Shown: positions 38,745 to 47,548 of the stretch, one piece after another
How the letters are laid out: each line of letters begins with the position of its first letter
Position numbering within the stretch: position 1 is the stretch's first letter
Assembly (NCBI RefSeq): GCF_013128195.2
Contig: NZ_CP053452.2
Coordinates: 1,488,001 to 1,552,000, forward strand
Direction: 5' to 3'
Length of the DNA: 64,000 nucleotides
Origin: Frigoriglobus tundricola
Lineage (GTDB): Bacteria; Planctomycetota; Planctomycetia; Gemmatales; Gemmataceae
Notes under the pieces: model-generated
What the model was told of the DNA's origin: nothing
What the model saw: only the letters and a program-made list of their open reading frames with translations
The model's database searches: none
Position numbers and translations under genes: made by a program

Positions 38745-38945
38745 ATGTACGTACCTGATGGCCTGCAATACTGGGAAATCGTCGCCGCGTCGGGGCTGTG
38801 CGCCCTGGGCTTCTTGTCCGTGGCGACGGTGGTGAGCGCGACGGTCGCCGTCTTCGCGACGCGCGAACCCGCTCCCGTTCGCGCTCCGGCCGCGGCCCCG
38901 GCCGCGCCCGCCAGCGAAGCCCGGCAACCGGCCTACGCGGCGTAA
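38745..38945 (+). CDS. Small single-span membrane protein, 66 aa
   Basis: The product has a polar start (MYVPDGLQYWEIVAASG), one transmembrane helix (about residues 18-38, LGFLSVATVVSATVAVF) and an Ala/Pro-rich tail. A strong GGGAGGAAAA ribosome site is seven to eight bases before the ATG. It follows the dksA-like gene by 88 bases. The family is not recognised; the good ribosome site supports a real gene. Confidence 0.6.
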   Translation: MYVPDGLQYWEIVAASGLCALGFLSVATVVSATVAVFATREPAPVRAPAAAPAAPASEARQPAYAA

Positions 38946-39374
38946 CGTACCCCGCGGGTCGAATGGGGCGTGCCGGTCGGGTCCGGCGAAACCCGCACGT
39001 TCCACTCGCGCGGAGTATCCGTTGTTCGGGCAGCCGACTGTCGCCGACAGTCGGTGGTTGCTCCCCAGGTGTCGCGGCACCGTCTTTCTCGAAGCGACCC
39101 GCGCGCCGACGGTATTCGCTGGTGGGCGTGGCCCGCTCTTCTGTAGTGAGGCCGGGGCGACACGAGGCGCACAGCACCGGCCTCACAGAGGCCGGCTACA
39201 GTCCGCAATCCACGCGATTTGGTGTGAGGCGAGCCGCCGGTCTTCCAAGTCGGCGACGCGCTCCGCGCGTCGCGCCCTGGCCTACGAGGAATTCGTGGCG
39301 GGCGCGGTTCGCGGAGCGAGTACCGCGCTTCCACTCTGGAGCCGGTGGCGGGCGTTACGCGCGGAGCGAGTGAC
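38946..39374. other. Intergenic region with palindromic repeats
   Basis: About 430 bases with no convincing gene. It contains a GACTGTCG/CGACAGTC hairpin near 39040-39057 and the palindromic repeat at 39141-39201, which probably terminates the small-gene cluster. Confidence 0.5.
39141..39201. repeat. Palindromic repeat, copy 2 (inverted)
   Basis: The unit runs from CTGTAGTGAGGCCGG to CCGGCTACAG. Its inner 43 bases are the reverse complement of copy 1 at 37627 with few differences, and it is itself palindromic (GTGAGGCCGG/CCGGCCTCAC). Confidence 0.7.
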
Positions 39375-39660
39375 CTACTCTAATCTCTTCGACAGCTCCT
39401 CTTCCCGCACCAGGCTCTCCTTGTCGCTGAAGTCCGCGACGGACGCAGCCTCCGCGTCGATGTGGACTTCGGCGGTGTGCGGGGCGTACTCCGGGCCGAG
39501 CACGTCCACCACCGTCGGGTGAACCGGCGGCTTCTCCGGCGACACGAAGTAGCCGTGAACCTCCAGCGCCTCGTCCCGGTACTCGGGACCGCTCGCAGCA
39601 TTCGAGTGGAGCGGTTCCCCGGAAGCACTGGGCGCCGCGATGGCCGCCCACCCGTCCCTA
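39375..39660 (-). pseudogene. Remnant coding frame downstream of the DUF1559 gene
   Basis: On the minus strand a frame with strong GC bias at the third codon position runs from the DUF1559 stop to a TAG at 39375. It reads WAAIAAPSASGEPLHSN, EYRDEALEVHGYFVSPEK and, near the end, ADFSDKESLVREEELSKRLE. It has no ATG or near-terminal GTG start; a GTG at 39545 would give only 56 residues. It looks like the 3' end of a gene whose start has been lost, or a very short gene. The family is not recognised. Confidence 0.4.
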
Positions 39661-40019
39661 GTCCACCACCAGGACTTCCCCGCCCGCCGGTGTCACCATG
39701 CCCCAAAACGCCGCCGGGTCGATGGCCGGGGCCAGTAACCGTGTGCTGCCGTCCGCCAGGCCGACCTGAAGCCCCCGCCGCGAACCGGCGTTCGGGAGCC
39801 GCGGGTTACATTCGCCGACCGGGGGGCGGACCTGGAACGTCACCCCGTCGGCCGCCACGCTGACCGGCGGATTCCCGGAGGTGATCGGCAGATAGTCACC
39901 GGGTGCCGGGCGCAGATTCTCGCGTGATTGAGCGAACGTGGCAGGCTGCACGTAGCCCCAGCTATTGTCCGGACCGCTGGCCGCCGCCATCATATACATA
40001 AAAGTTACGCCGCCACAAT
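39658..40019 (-). pseudogene. DUF1559 prepilin-like protein, 3' fragment split by IS66
   Basis: This piece encodes the C-terminal half of a DUF1559 protein: MYMMAAASGPDNSWGY, then GLQVGLADGSTRLL, the H-X9-DG-like end of the family, and a stop after GGEVLVVD. It has no start of its own. Joined to 42342-42881 with one copy of the 8-bp duplication, it restores an uninterrupted frame of 297 residues. Confidence 0.85.
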
Positions 40020-40087
40020 GTACTTGTTTAGCGCGTCGATCTCTGCCGCGCCTCGATCACCAAGCCGTTAACCCGCTAAGTCGCCGA

Positions 40088-40804
40088 TCACTGTTTGTTG
40101 AGCACGGCATCCAACACCCAGCATCCTCGGACGTGAAGGCCGGGGATGCGGCAGTGGGCCAGAATGTCCGTGTTCTCGCAGCCCGCGTCCTGTAGCGCGT
40201 CGGCGAGGATCGGCATCGCGCCGAAGTCGCGTGACTCGTACATCTGTCGCGCGAGGGCAACGGCGGTGTCAGTCCGCCACGACGGAGAGAAGGCGACCGG
40301 GCGGAAGGGGTTCCCGAAGATGTCGCGGATGAGTCCCGTCTGCGCTGCCAACTCTTTGCCTCTGGCTGCTCGCTCGGACTTCTTGTTGAGCCGCTTGTAA
40401 ACTGTTGCCTGGGCTGCACACTGCGAACTGTCTTCAGCCGCTCGATAGTCGTCCTCGTCACTCTCGCGTGGGAGAAATGCTCGATCATCATCCGCCGCCG
40501 ACATCGAAGCGCAGTTGCTCATCTCGCGCGCTGAATCGCGCTCTCCATCCACCCGCGTAATCTGCCAGTCGAGTTCGATGGTCGCGGTACGCGCAGCCTC
40601 CCGCTCTTGGTCCGTTGCGAGGTCGTCCGCGTAGCGCTCAGCGACTTCGACCGCAGTGCGACTCCGCGCATCAGTGAGAAGCGGCCACACGCGACGGCAG
40701 CAAGAACAAGCAAACAGTCGGAGCTTCCGCGCTCTCGCCCCATCACCGAGGAACCTTAACATCTGGCGTGGTTCAACGCACGTCTCCCATTCCGCTTCGG
40801 TCAT
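40088..40804 (-). CDS. Planctomycete paralogous-family protein, IS66 passenger
   Basis: The 238-residue soluble protein begins MTEAEWETCVEPRQMLRFL and contains RKLRLFACSCCRRVWPLL, EVAERYADDLATDQE, LIRDIFGNPFRPV and, at the end, DALQDAGCENTDILAHCR with HVRGCWVLD. I recognise the pattern from a large Gemmata-type paralogous family, often near TIGR02996 proteins, whose function is unknown; the Cys-Cys pair and the HCR motif could bind metal. It lies downstream of the transposase within the element ends, so it is mobile cargo. It uses more A/T at third positions than its neighbours. Confidence 0.8.
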   Translation of the reverse strand: MTEAEWETCVEPRQMLRFLGDGARARKLRLFACSCCRRVWPLLTDARSRTAVEVAERYADDLATDQEREAARTATIELDWQITRVDGERDSAREMSNCASMSAADDDRAFLPRESDEDDYRAAEDSSQCAAQATVYKRLNKKSERAARGKELAAQTGLIRDIFGNPFRPVAFSPSWRTDTAVALARQMYESRDFGAMPILADALQDAGCENTDILAHCRIPGLHVRGCWVLDAVLNKQ

Positions 40805-40907
40805 CGGTCACCCCTCGGGCATTCCCTTCCACAGTAACCCCGGCGTTCATCGGATTCTTTCTCCGGTGGTCTCACCCCGACCGACCTCCTTTTCCGGCAG
40901 TCGTTCA

Positions 40908-42284
40908 TCACCCTAACAGCAGCGGGCGCGGCAGGAGCCGGTTACCGAACCAGCGCAACGTCCGGCTGACGTGATCCACGACCGAGAGCGTCTGGCGGCG
41001 GCACGTCTCGAACACGGACATCAACACGCCCTGCGCTCGCGCGCCCGTGACGGTCCGGTTGCCGCCCCACACCTTCCGATTTACCACCGCCGGGCGGATC
41101 GCCTGCTCGGCCTTCCAGTTCGTCGGCTCGATCCGCGGGTCGAACACGAACGCGAACCACTGCTCGAAGTGGTTCCACAGGTGCCTCGCCAGGGTCGCGT
41201 ACTCCGGCACCGCCCGCGGTCGCGTCACCAACTCCAGCAGGCGGTCGTCGAACTGCCCCCGGTGCGCGTCGAGTTGGTCGTCGGTCCACGTCCCCGGCAC
41301 ATACCCGTTCCGCCAGTGGATCGCCTCGGTGAGCAGCGCAATCACCTGCCGTGGGAACCGCACGGCCCCGCGGGTGGCGCGCTCCAGCAACTCCCGCGCG
41401 CGGCGGAGCACGTGGGCCAGGCACTGCTGGTGGATCGCCGCCTCGAACCGGTCGTACGAGGCGAACCCGTCGTGGCTCAGGATGCCGGACCAGTCCGCCC
41501 CGATCACCCGCTCCAGGACGGCGGCACTGCGTTGGGAGTCGATACCGTAGGCGGTGGCCCGGTCACCGACCCACGCATGGAGCCAGGCGGGATGCCCTCC
41601 GATCCGCCACCCCGTCTCGTCGGCCGCGATCTGCTCGGACGACCGCACCTCGTCGAGGATCAGTTGGTAGTCGGGTTCCAGTCGCGACGCTGTGCGGAGG
41701 TCGATCTGGGCGCTGGCCCCGCGGGTCAGGGTGATGCCGAACAGGGTCCGGAACACCGACGCGACCTTGCCGTGCGACAGGCCCATCTGGGTGTGCAGGA
41801 CCGCGGCCGCGGCCTGGGCGTCAGGGCCGATCTGGCTGGCAGCCGCGCCAAGGGCGTCGGACGTCTGGAGCGGATGCCGGCCCTGGGTCCGCTTCCCGCA
41901 CGACTCGCAGTGACCGATGTGGACGCGGAACTTGCGGAGCAGCGGGGTGCGTGGGATCTCGGTCTGGAACTGCTCCGCCGTGCCGGTCTCGACCAGCCGG
42001 CCCCGGCAGTGCGGACAGGAGTCGGGGAGGTGCGCCTCGTGGCACTCCGCAACCTGATCGTGAGGCGGGGGCGGGCGGCGCCCGTGCTTGCCGTGGGCGT
42101 CGCCCGACTTGCGACCGGGTGTCTTCGGGTCGGGCTTGGGCGGACCCTTGCGGAACGGGGCGGCCTGTCGCTTGCCGGCGCGCACTGCCTCGTCGAGCCG
42201 CCGGGTCAACTCGGCGACCTGGGCTTCGAGTTCGGCGACACGCTGGAGGAGATCCCGACAGCCAGGACACGCGGGTTCGGCCAT
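40908..42284 (-). CDS. IS66-family transposase
   Basis: The 458-residue transposase has a leucine-zipper-like N-terminus (LLQRVAELEAQVAELTRRLDE), a CPHC...C zinc-binding region near residues 92-130, and the DDE residues in AADETGWRIGG, LSHDGFASYDRF and KAEQAIRP. It appears intact. It is the single long-ORF form, without the tnpA and tnpB accessory genes. Confidence 0.95.
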   Translation of the reverse strand: MAEPACPGCRDLLQRVAELEAQVAELTRRLDEAVRAGKRQAAPFRKGPPKPDPKTPGRKSGDAHGKHGRRPPPPHDQVAECHEAHLPDSCPHCRGRLVETGTAEQFQTEIPRTPLLRKFRVHIGHCESCGKRTQGRHPLQTSDALGAAASQIGPDAQAAAAVLHTQMGLSHGKVASVFRTLFGITLTRGASAQIDLRTASRLEPDYQLILDEVRSSEQIAADETGWRIGGHPAWLHAWVGDRATAYGIDSQRSAAVLERVIGADWSGILSHDGFASYDRFEAAIHQQCLAHVLRRARELLERATRGAVRFPRQVIALLTEAIHWRNGYVPGTWTDDQLDAHRGQFDDRLLELVTRPRAVPEYATLARHLWNHFEQWFAFVFDPRIEPTNWKAEQAIRPAVVNRKVWGGNRTVTGARAQGVLMSVFETCRRQTLSVVDHVSRTLRWFGNRLLPRPLLLG

Positions 42285-42341
42285 GACGACATCGTAGTGA
42301 CCGGGGCGTCGAGCAGTCCGAACGACGCGCTAATCAAGTAC

Positions 42342-42881
42342 GCCACAATTCCATGCGTAGTGTTCGGTCAGCCAGACGGTCTGCGAGAGGCCGTCCGTGA
42401 TCCGGTTCAAGGCCGGGTACTTACCGAAAATTGTCATGTTGATGGCGTAACTTGACACGGACCACGTAGCCGGGTCGGAGCCTTCGCCGACGTAGTTGAA
42501 TAGGAACGGATCGGGCGACGACGTGCGGCTGGGATCGAGTGGGGAAACGTACACCTTCACCGGGAGAAGATAATGATTCGCGCCTGAGTCGAGGTCAAAT
42601 TTCCTGTATTTCGCTTCGGCATCTAAGTATAACAAGAGTTCAATTTGTGTCGCTTCACCAAAGGCATCAATGCTGTCTAGTTGGCCGGGGAGGCAGCCCT
42701 CGTGGGCATCGGCCGCGAGGTGGAGCGCCAGACCGATCTGCCGCACATTGTTCTGGCTCTGTGCCACCAGCGCCATCTCCCGCACCTTCTGCACCGCGGG
42801 CAACAATAGAGCCAGCAGAACGGCGACGAGGCCCAACGCTACTAGCAGCTCGAGCACCGTAAACCCCCGCCGCATGATCAC
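42342..42881 (-). pseudogene. DUF1559 prepilin-like protein, 5' fragment split by IS66
   Basis: It begins with a type IV prepilin-like N-terminus (MRRGFTVLELLVALGLVAVL), then VQKVREMALVAQSQNNVRQIGLALH, the hallmark of DUF1559 proteins. These are abundant in planctomycetes and probably form pseudopilins or surface fibres. The frame is cut after NRITDGLSQTVWLTEHYAWNCG by the IS66 insertion; seven IS-encoded bases then give a stop. The rest is at 39658-40019. Confidence 0.88.
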
Positions 42882-43002
42882 ACCCTTGCATCAGCAGGAT
42901 CGCACAACCCAAGACGACCTGACGCGAAAGTACGTCAGATGCGGATAGCGATCAATCCCAACCGATACACGTTCCTCGGGCTGAGCCATTCCATGTTTCA
43001 CG

Positions 43003-44311
43003 CAGGGCAAACGCACTCATTTTGCTGGGAAATCGCGGAAGATCTGTTCGAGGAACCCTGGATTCCATGCGGCATAGAGACGTTTATTCTTGATGCCCAT
43101 CTTGGCGTCGGCCTTCTTCAACATGGCCAGCGCCATCTTCCGGATCAGGGCCATGTTTTCCGGTGCGTGGCCCACGCGGAGTCGATGGGCGTCCTCTCGG
43201 AAGGCGACATCCAGGACCCAATGACACGCGTTCTCAATCGACCAATGCGCCCGCACGCTTTTCTGGAACTCTCGGGCCGACGCCTTCCGCGAGCTGATGT
43301 ACAGGCGCACCTCGTCGCTCGCCTTGCCCCCGACGACGCGACTGCTGACGACCACAACCACCGAACGCAACTGGGGCCACAGGAGACGATCCCGAACCGA
43401 CGTCAGATCCTCGATCACGTAACAGAACCGCATCTCCTGACGCCCGTGGCCCGTGTCGTTTTGGAGGTCCGTATCCAGGTCCGCATAATTGGTCTCCAGC
43501 GCCCGGTCCGCCAGGCGCTGGAGATCCTCGAACAGACGCGGTTGGTTGTCCTTCACCGCCAGCAGGTAGTCCCCCTTCTGGGTGACGATCTGCTGGGCGA
43601 TGTCCTTCTGGCACCCCATCGCGTCAATGCTCACCAGCGCACCTGAAAGGTCCAGCACACGCAGCACTTCGGGGATCGCGGTGATTTCATTGGACTTCTC
43701 ATCGGTCTTGACCTGGGCCAGGGTCAGACCGTGTTCGCACGACCAGGCGCTGACGATGTGTGTGGCCTTGCAACTCCTTCGCCCCTTGCGGGTGCCACGC
43801 ATGGTTTTGCCGTCGATGGGGATCTGCCGGATCTTCCCCTTCAGGGTGTCGCACAGGGATTCCACCCACATCACGAAACAAGACCCGAACTCGCGCGGAT
43901 CGATGGTCGCCAGGATGCGGTTGAGGGTGTCGTGTGACGGAACGCCCTTGGGCAGTTTCAACCCCAGACGCTCTTTCAGCCACGCCTCGTGGGTTTGCGC
44001 AAAGGCCGCCATACTGACGCAGTCGTCGGCACCCGCGAGCGTGGCACACAGGGCGATCAGGACCACGTCCAGAAACATATGCTCGCACTTCTTCTGGACC
44101 CATCAGTCCTGGAGTCCGGCGAAGCAAGCAACCAACGCACGCGGCTTGGAGGACATCGGCACACCCGGGCGGAAAATTCGGACCTTCTCCTACAAGTGGT
44201 ATCTGCGGCATCACCGACTCGACAAGGGAACGATCAAAGCTCATCGCTTCGGCTCGCGTTAGACTGTGTCCAAAACCGCGATTTCACAGTAAATTGAGTA
44301 CGTTTGCCCTG
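43003..44311 (-). mobile_element. ISAs1-family element, 1309 bp
   Basis: The left end CAGGGCAAACGCACTCATTT and right end CAGGGCAAACGTACTCAATT are imperfect inverted repeats that continue to about 36 bases (both reach GAAATCGCGG). A 10-bp duplication ATGTTTCACG flanks them (42993-43002 and 44312-44321), as expected for ISAs1. It contains one transposase gene with a premature stop. Confidence 0.93.
43017..44156 (-). pseudogene. ISAs1-family transposase with premature TGA at codon 18
   Basis: The frame from ATG 44156 reads MSSKPRALVACFAGLQD, then TGA (44103-44105), then WVQKKCEHMFLDVVLIALCA without further interruption to 43017. ISAs1 transposases normally have DPR at this point, so the stop lies in the place of the Pro codon. 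The rest has IPIDGKTMRGT, VSIDAMGCQ and HWSIENACHWVLDVAFREDA, containing the DDE residues. An ATG at 44078 could start a 353-residue protein lacking the N-terminal 26 residues. Activity is doubtful. Confidence 0.88.
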
Positions 44312-44463
44312 ATGTTTCACGCTCGCCAGCCGAAGCCGGGAGGAATAACGACTTACGGCGATTTCCGGTGGCGTCCGGCGCCCATTGCATAGGTGGATTT
44401 CGCGGCTTACAACCCCGCTCGAACGCGGTTTTTTAGCCGTTTTTTTGCTCACGTGCAACGCTA

Positions 44464-45585
44464 CTGACCCGCAGGTTTACAACCCTGTACAATTCACCCA
44501 ATCATCATAACCTGTTACTCCATGAGACCTAAAGGTACTGCGGCTGAGTTGGAAGCCCGTCGTCGCTTGGCCGTGCAGCGGGTGGCGGACGGGTGGTCCC
44601 GTGCCGAGGTGGCCGCGTTCCTCGGCGTCCACCGGGAAACGGTGGCCGAGTGGGTGCGGGCCCACAAGGCCGATGGGGACCCGGCTCTGGCGGCCAAACC
44701 ACACCCGGGCCGCCCCCCGTTCCTGACCCCCGAGCAGGAAAAGCAGGTGCTCGGGTGGCTGGCCGAGGCGCCTACGAAGCACGGGTTCCGGACCGACCTG
44801 TGGACGGCCAAGCGGGTGGCCCAACTGATCCTCCAGAAGTTGGAGGTGAAATTCCACCCGCACTACCTGCGGGAATGGTTGACGAAGCGCAACTACACGC
44901 CCCAGAAGCCGGCCCGGCGGGCCAAGCAGCGGAACCCCGAAGCCATCGCGGGGTGGCTCCAGAAGGACTGGCCGCGGATCAAAAAAAAGTCCGGCGCCAG
45001 AACGCCCACCTCGTCTTGATCGACGAAACCGGTGTGTTCCTCAACCCGCTGGTCCGCCGGTCCTGGGCGGTGCGGGGCCAGACCCCGGTGATCGGCGGGG
45101 ACGGGGGGCACCGGAAGAAGGTGTCGGTCATCGGGGCGCTGAGCATGTCCCCGAAGGCCCGGCGCCTGGGGCTGTACTTCGCCACCCGCCCGGACGGGTT
45201 CTTTACGGCTGACGCCGTGGTTCCGTTCCTCCGCGACCTGTTGACGCACCTGCGGGGGAAGGTGGTGGTCCTGTGGGACGGTGGATCCAACCACCAAGGG
45301 CCGCTGATCCGGGCGTTCCTGCAACGGAACCGGCGCCTCGCCCTGGAGCGGTTGCCCGCGTACGCCCCGGACCTGAACCCAGTCGAGGTGGTCTGGTCGT
45401 GGCTCAAGTACGGGCAACTGGCCAACTATGTGCCCGACGGGATCAAGGAGTTGGATAACGAGATCCTGGACCGCCTCATCGAGTTGAGGTGCGACCCGAA
45501 CCTCCTTCGGAACCTGTGGGACGGGTCGGATTTGCCCTTCCCACATCTGAGGACGGGTTAACAGGGTTGGTTACCTGCGGATCAG
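44464..45585 (+). mobile_element. IS630-family element, copy 1, 1122 bp
   Basis: The ends CTGACCCGCAGGTTTACAAC and CTGATCCGCAGGTAACCAAC are inverted repeats flanked by TA on both sides, with C before and G after. This matches the CTAG target preference and TA duplication of IS630. The predicted proteins are identical to those of copy 2 at 48332-49453, which lies in the opposite orientation. Confidence 0.93.
44522..45561 (+). CDS. IS630-family transposase made by -1 frameshift, copy 1
   Basis: ORF A (44522-45019) encodes the helix-turn-helix part (VADGWSRAEVAAFLGVHRET, GFRTDLWTAKRVAQLI). ORF B continues in the -1 frame and encodes the DDE domain (HLVLIDETGVFLNPL, VVLWDGGSNHQGP, PDLNPVEVVWSWLKYG). 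The frames meet at A AAA AAA AG (44981-44989), a classic -1 slippery run. A fused product of about 346 residues is expected, normal for IS630. Identity with copy 2 argues the shift is programmed, not damage. Confidence 0.93.
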
Positions 45586-45687
45586 TAGCCGAACAATACC
45601 CGACTTCCGACCTCAACACATACTACAGGTGTGAAACCAGGGACGACCCAAGCTCCTGATACATGAACCCGATAATGCGGCTTTGAC

Positions 45688-45745
45688 CCAGGGGTTTGCA
45701 TCCCCGGCTACGGATTCCGGTTATGCGCCCTTCCAGGGCTCAAAT
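45688..45745. repeat. Left arm of a long palindrome hit by IS66
   Basis: This segment (CCAGGGGTTTGCATCCCCGG ... GCGCCCTTCCAGGGCTCAAA) is the inverted counterpart of 47353-47403. It is related to the unit at 31715-31765. Before the IS66 insertion the two arms would have formed one imperfect hairpin with a loop containing CATAAAGG. Confidence 0.8.
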
Positions 45746-45753
45746 CATAAAGG

Positions 45754-47344
45754 GTAGCCGTTCACAGGTGAGACGTCGGCATATCAGCGAATTGATATGC
45801 CGACGCCGTGAGGGAATTCGGATTAGGCCGGGAGCAGTGTCGGTGCCGGCTCGCCATTGCGGTGTGCGCGGATGGCGTCGGTGAGGAATGCCAATACGTT
45901 GCGGTTCTGCCGGCGGCACGAGGCGAGGACCGTCAAGATGCGTTCCACGAATCGGCTCCCGCGTTCGCTGTCGGTCCCGAAGCTGGTTTTGCGCCAGCAC
46001 ACCGCGTGGCGCACCTCGCGCTCGGCCGCGTTGTTGGTCGGTTCCACACCGACGACCCGCGCGAACGTCCACAACGACGCCTCGACGGCCAACAGGTCGC
46101 CGCAGGTGGCGGCGGTCTTGGCGCAGCCGCACGCAGCCCCGGTCCGCAGGTGCTCGCCGATCTGGTGACGCAATTCGGGGACGTAGTTCGATCGGAATGT
46201 GGACCGCGCGAGGGTTCCGTCCCGGACCCGATACCAATGCTCGAACAAGGCGTCCGAACTCGCCAACAGAGCCGCACCGATCGCCGTCCCGGAACCGCCG
46301 CGGTCGATCATCGCCTGGAAATCGCGACGCAGGTGCGCCCAGCACAGCTGGCGCGTGTGCTTGGAAAGGTGCGTGTACACCGGATACCGGTCGGTCGTGT
46401 GGACGGCCGTCGAGCCCGCTCGCAGATCATCGAAGGCGCTTCGGCCCCGGGTCTTTCGGATCAGGAAGGCCACCACGAACGTGGTCACGGCCACCCACAA
46501 CCAGGCCCGCTTGCGGCCTTGGGTCCAGCCGGTCTCGTCCACGTTGGCCGGTTGTCCGCGGGTGTAGATCAGGGCGTCCTCGGCCACCGGCTTCAACGCC
46601 TCCGCGGTTCGGTGCTGGAGCTTGCACACCATCGCCGGGCTCAGGGGCAGGCCGAACAGGTCGGCGAACAATTGGCTCGTGCCGCGCTTGCCCAGGCGGC
46701 ACGAGCCGGTGAGCACCGCGGCCACCGCCTGAGCCCGGGGTCCGTATCCGGTCGCCGCCTCGGCCGGCACCGTCGCCGCGGTCGTCGTGCCGCAGTGCGG
46801 GCACCGGAGCCGGTGGCACCGATACTCGGTGACGTGAGGCGTGATGACGGGGATCTCGTGGACCTGATGAACGGCCGGTTGTGGGTCGTCCCCGGTCAAC
46901 GGGTGCGCACAGTCCCGGCACGTGGACGGCTTAAGTGCCCGGATCTCATCGGGCGGCAGCAGGGTGCGTTCGGCTTTGGGGTGCCCCGGTTGCCCGCCTC
47001 GTCTCTTGCCCGAGGGCGGCTTGGGCGGGGCCGGTTTCACGTGCGGGGCGTCGGACGAAGGGGGCTTGGACGAGTTGGTGGAGTTCTGGTTGAGACGGGC
47101 CTCGAGTTCCGCGACGCGGGTGGTGAGCCCGGTGACCTGGGCGGTGAGTTCGGCAATCGTGGCCTCAAGAATGCGGATATACGCCACGACCTGTGGGGGC
47201 AGGTCGCTCGGGAGTTCCGGCGGTTGAGGGACAGGCGTCATCGCGTCCGTTCAATTACGGAAGACGGGTATGTGAGGCAACCACTCACGGACCTCATGCA
47301 AAAAGCCCTGAAAAACGCAGGGCCAGTCTCCTGTGAACGGTTAC
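45754..47344 (-). mobile_element. IS66-family element, single gene, 1591 bp
   Basis: The ends GTAGCCGTTCACAGG and, on the other strand, GTAACCGTTCACAGG match at 14 of 15 positions. An 8-bp duplication CATAAAGG (45746-45753 and 47345-47352) flanks them. A perfect 13-bp subterminal hairpin (CGTCGGCATATCA, 45774-45805) lies inside the left end, just past the transposase stop. The target was the loop of a long palindrome. Confidence 0.94.
45823..47241 (-). CDS. IS66-family transposase
   Basis: The 472-residue transposase has a coiled-coil N-terminus (ILEATIAELTAQVTGLTTRV), a Pro/Lys-rich linker, the zinc region CRDCAHPL and CPHCGTTT (about residues 105-150), and DDE residues in NVDETGWTQ, TTDRYPVYTHL and NNAAEREVRHAV. 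It is intact and only distantly like the IS66 transposase at 40,908, so it is a separate IS66 subgroup. Confidence 0.95.
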   Translation of the reverse strand: MTPVPQPPELPSDLPPQVVAYIRILEATIAELTAQVTGLTTRVAELEARLNQNSTNSSKPPSSDAPHVKPAPPKPPSGKRRGGQPGHPKAERTLLPPDEIRALKPSTCRDCAHPLTGDDPQPAVHQVHEIPVITPHVTEYRCHRLRCPHCGTTTAATVPAEAATGYGPRAQAVAAVLTGSCRLGKRGTSQLFADLFGLPLSPAMVCKLQHRTAEALKPVAEDALIYTRGQPANVDETGWTQGRKRAWLWVAVTTFVVAFLIRKTRGRSAFDDLRAGSTAVHTTDRYPVYTHLSKHTRQLCWAHLRRDFQAMIDRGGSGTAIGAALLASSDALFEHWYRVRDGTLARSTFRSNYVPELRHQIGEHLRTGAACGCAKTAATCGDLLAVEASLWTFARVVGVEPTNNAAEREVRHAVCWRKTSFGTDSERGSRFVERILTVLASCRRQNRNVLAFLTDAIRAHRNGEPAPTLLPA

Positions 47345-47352
47345 CATAAAGG

Positions 47353-47403
47353 TTTTGAGCCCTGGAAGGGCGCATGTCCTTAGCCAGGAGTGCAACCCCC
47401 TGG
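47353..47403. repeat. Right arm of the long palindrome hit by IS66
   Basis: Reads TTTTGAGCCCTGGAAGGGCGC onward to CCCCCTGG. It is the inverse of the left arm at 45688-45745 with a few differences. Between it and 47549 lies about 145 bases of AT-rich spacer with nothing else recognised. Confidence 0.8.
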
Positions 47404-47548
47404 ACCTTTTCGGGACACGCCCAATGGAACCGCATCGGCGCACGAGCCATTCGACAAAAGGCTTAAACCAACACAAGCCGAGCAGCAACGATTACGCAGA
47501 TTAAAAATTTATATATACATTATAACATTATGCCATGGAAACAGCTCA

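Larger units (their letters stand above)
40020..42341 (-). mobile_element. IS66-family element with a passenger gene, 2322 bp
   Basis: The ends are GTACTTGTTTAGCGCGTCG (40020-40038) and, on the other strand, GTACTTGATTAGCGCGTCG (42323-42341), 18 of 19 matching. They are flanked by an 8-bp duplication GCCACAAT (40012-40019 and 42342-42349), the size expected for IS66. Inside are a transposase and a second gene typical of planctomycetes. The target is a DUF1559 gene. Confidence 0.93.

Noticed and set aside
44400-44440. CCGC/GCGG stem followed by T runs, considered as a rho-independent terminator
   Set aside because: The stem is only four base pairs and no gene ends directly before it, so it is noted but not listed.
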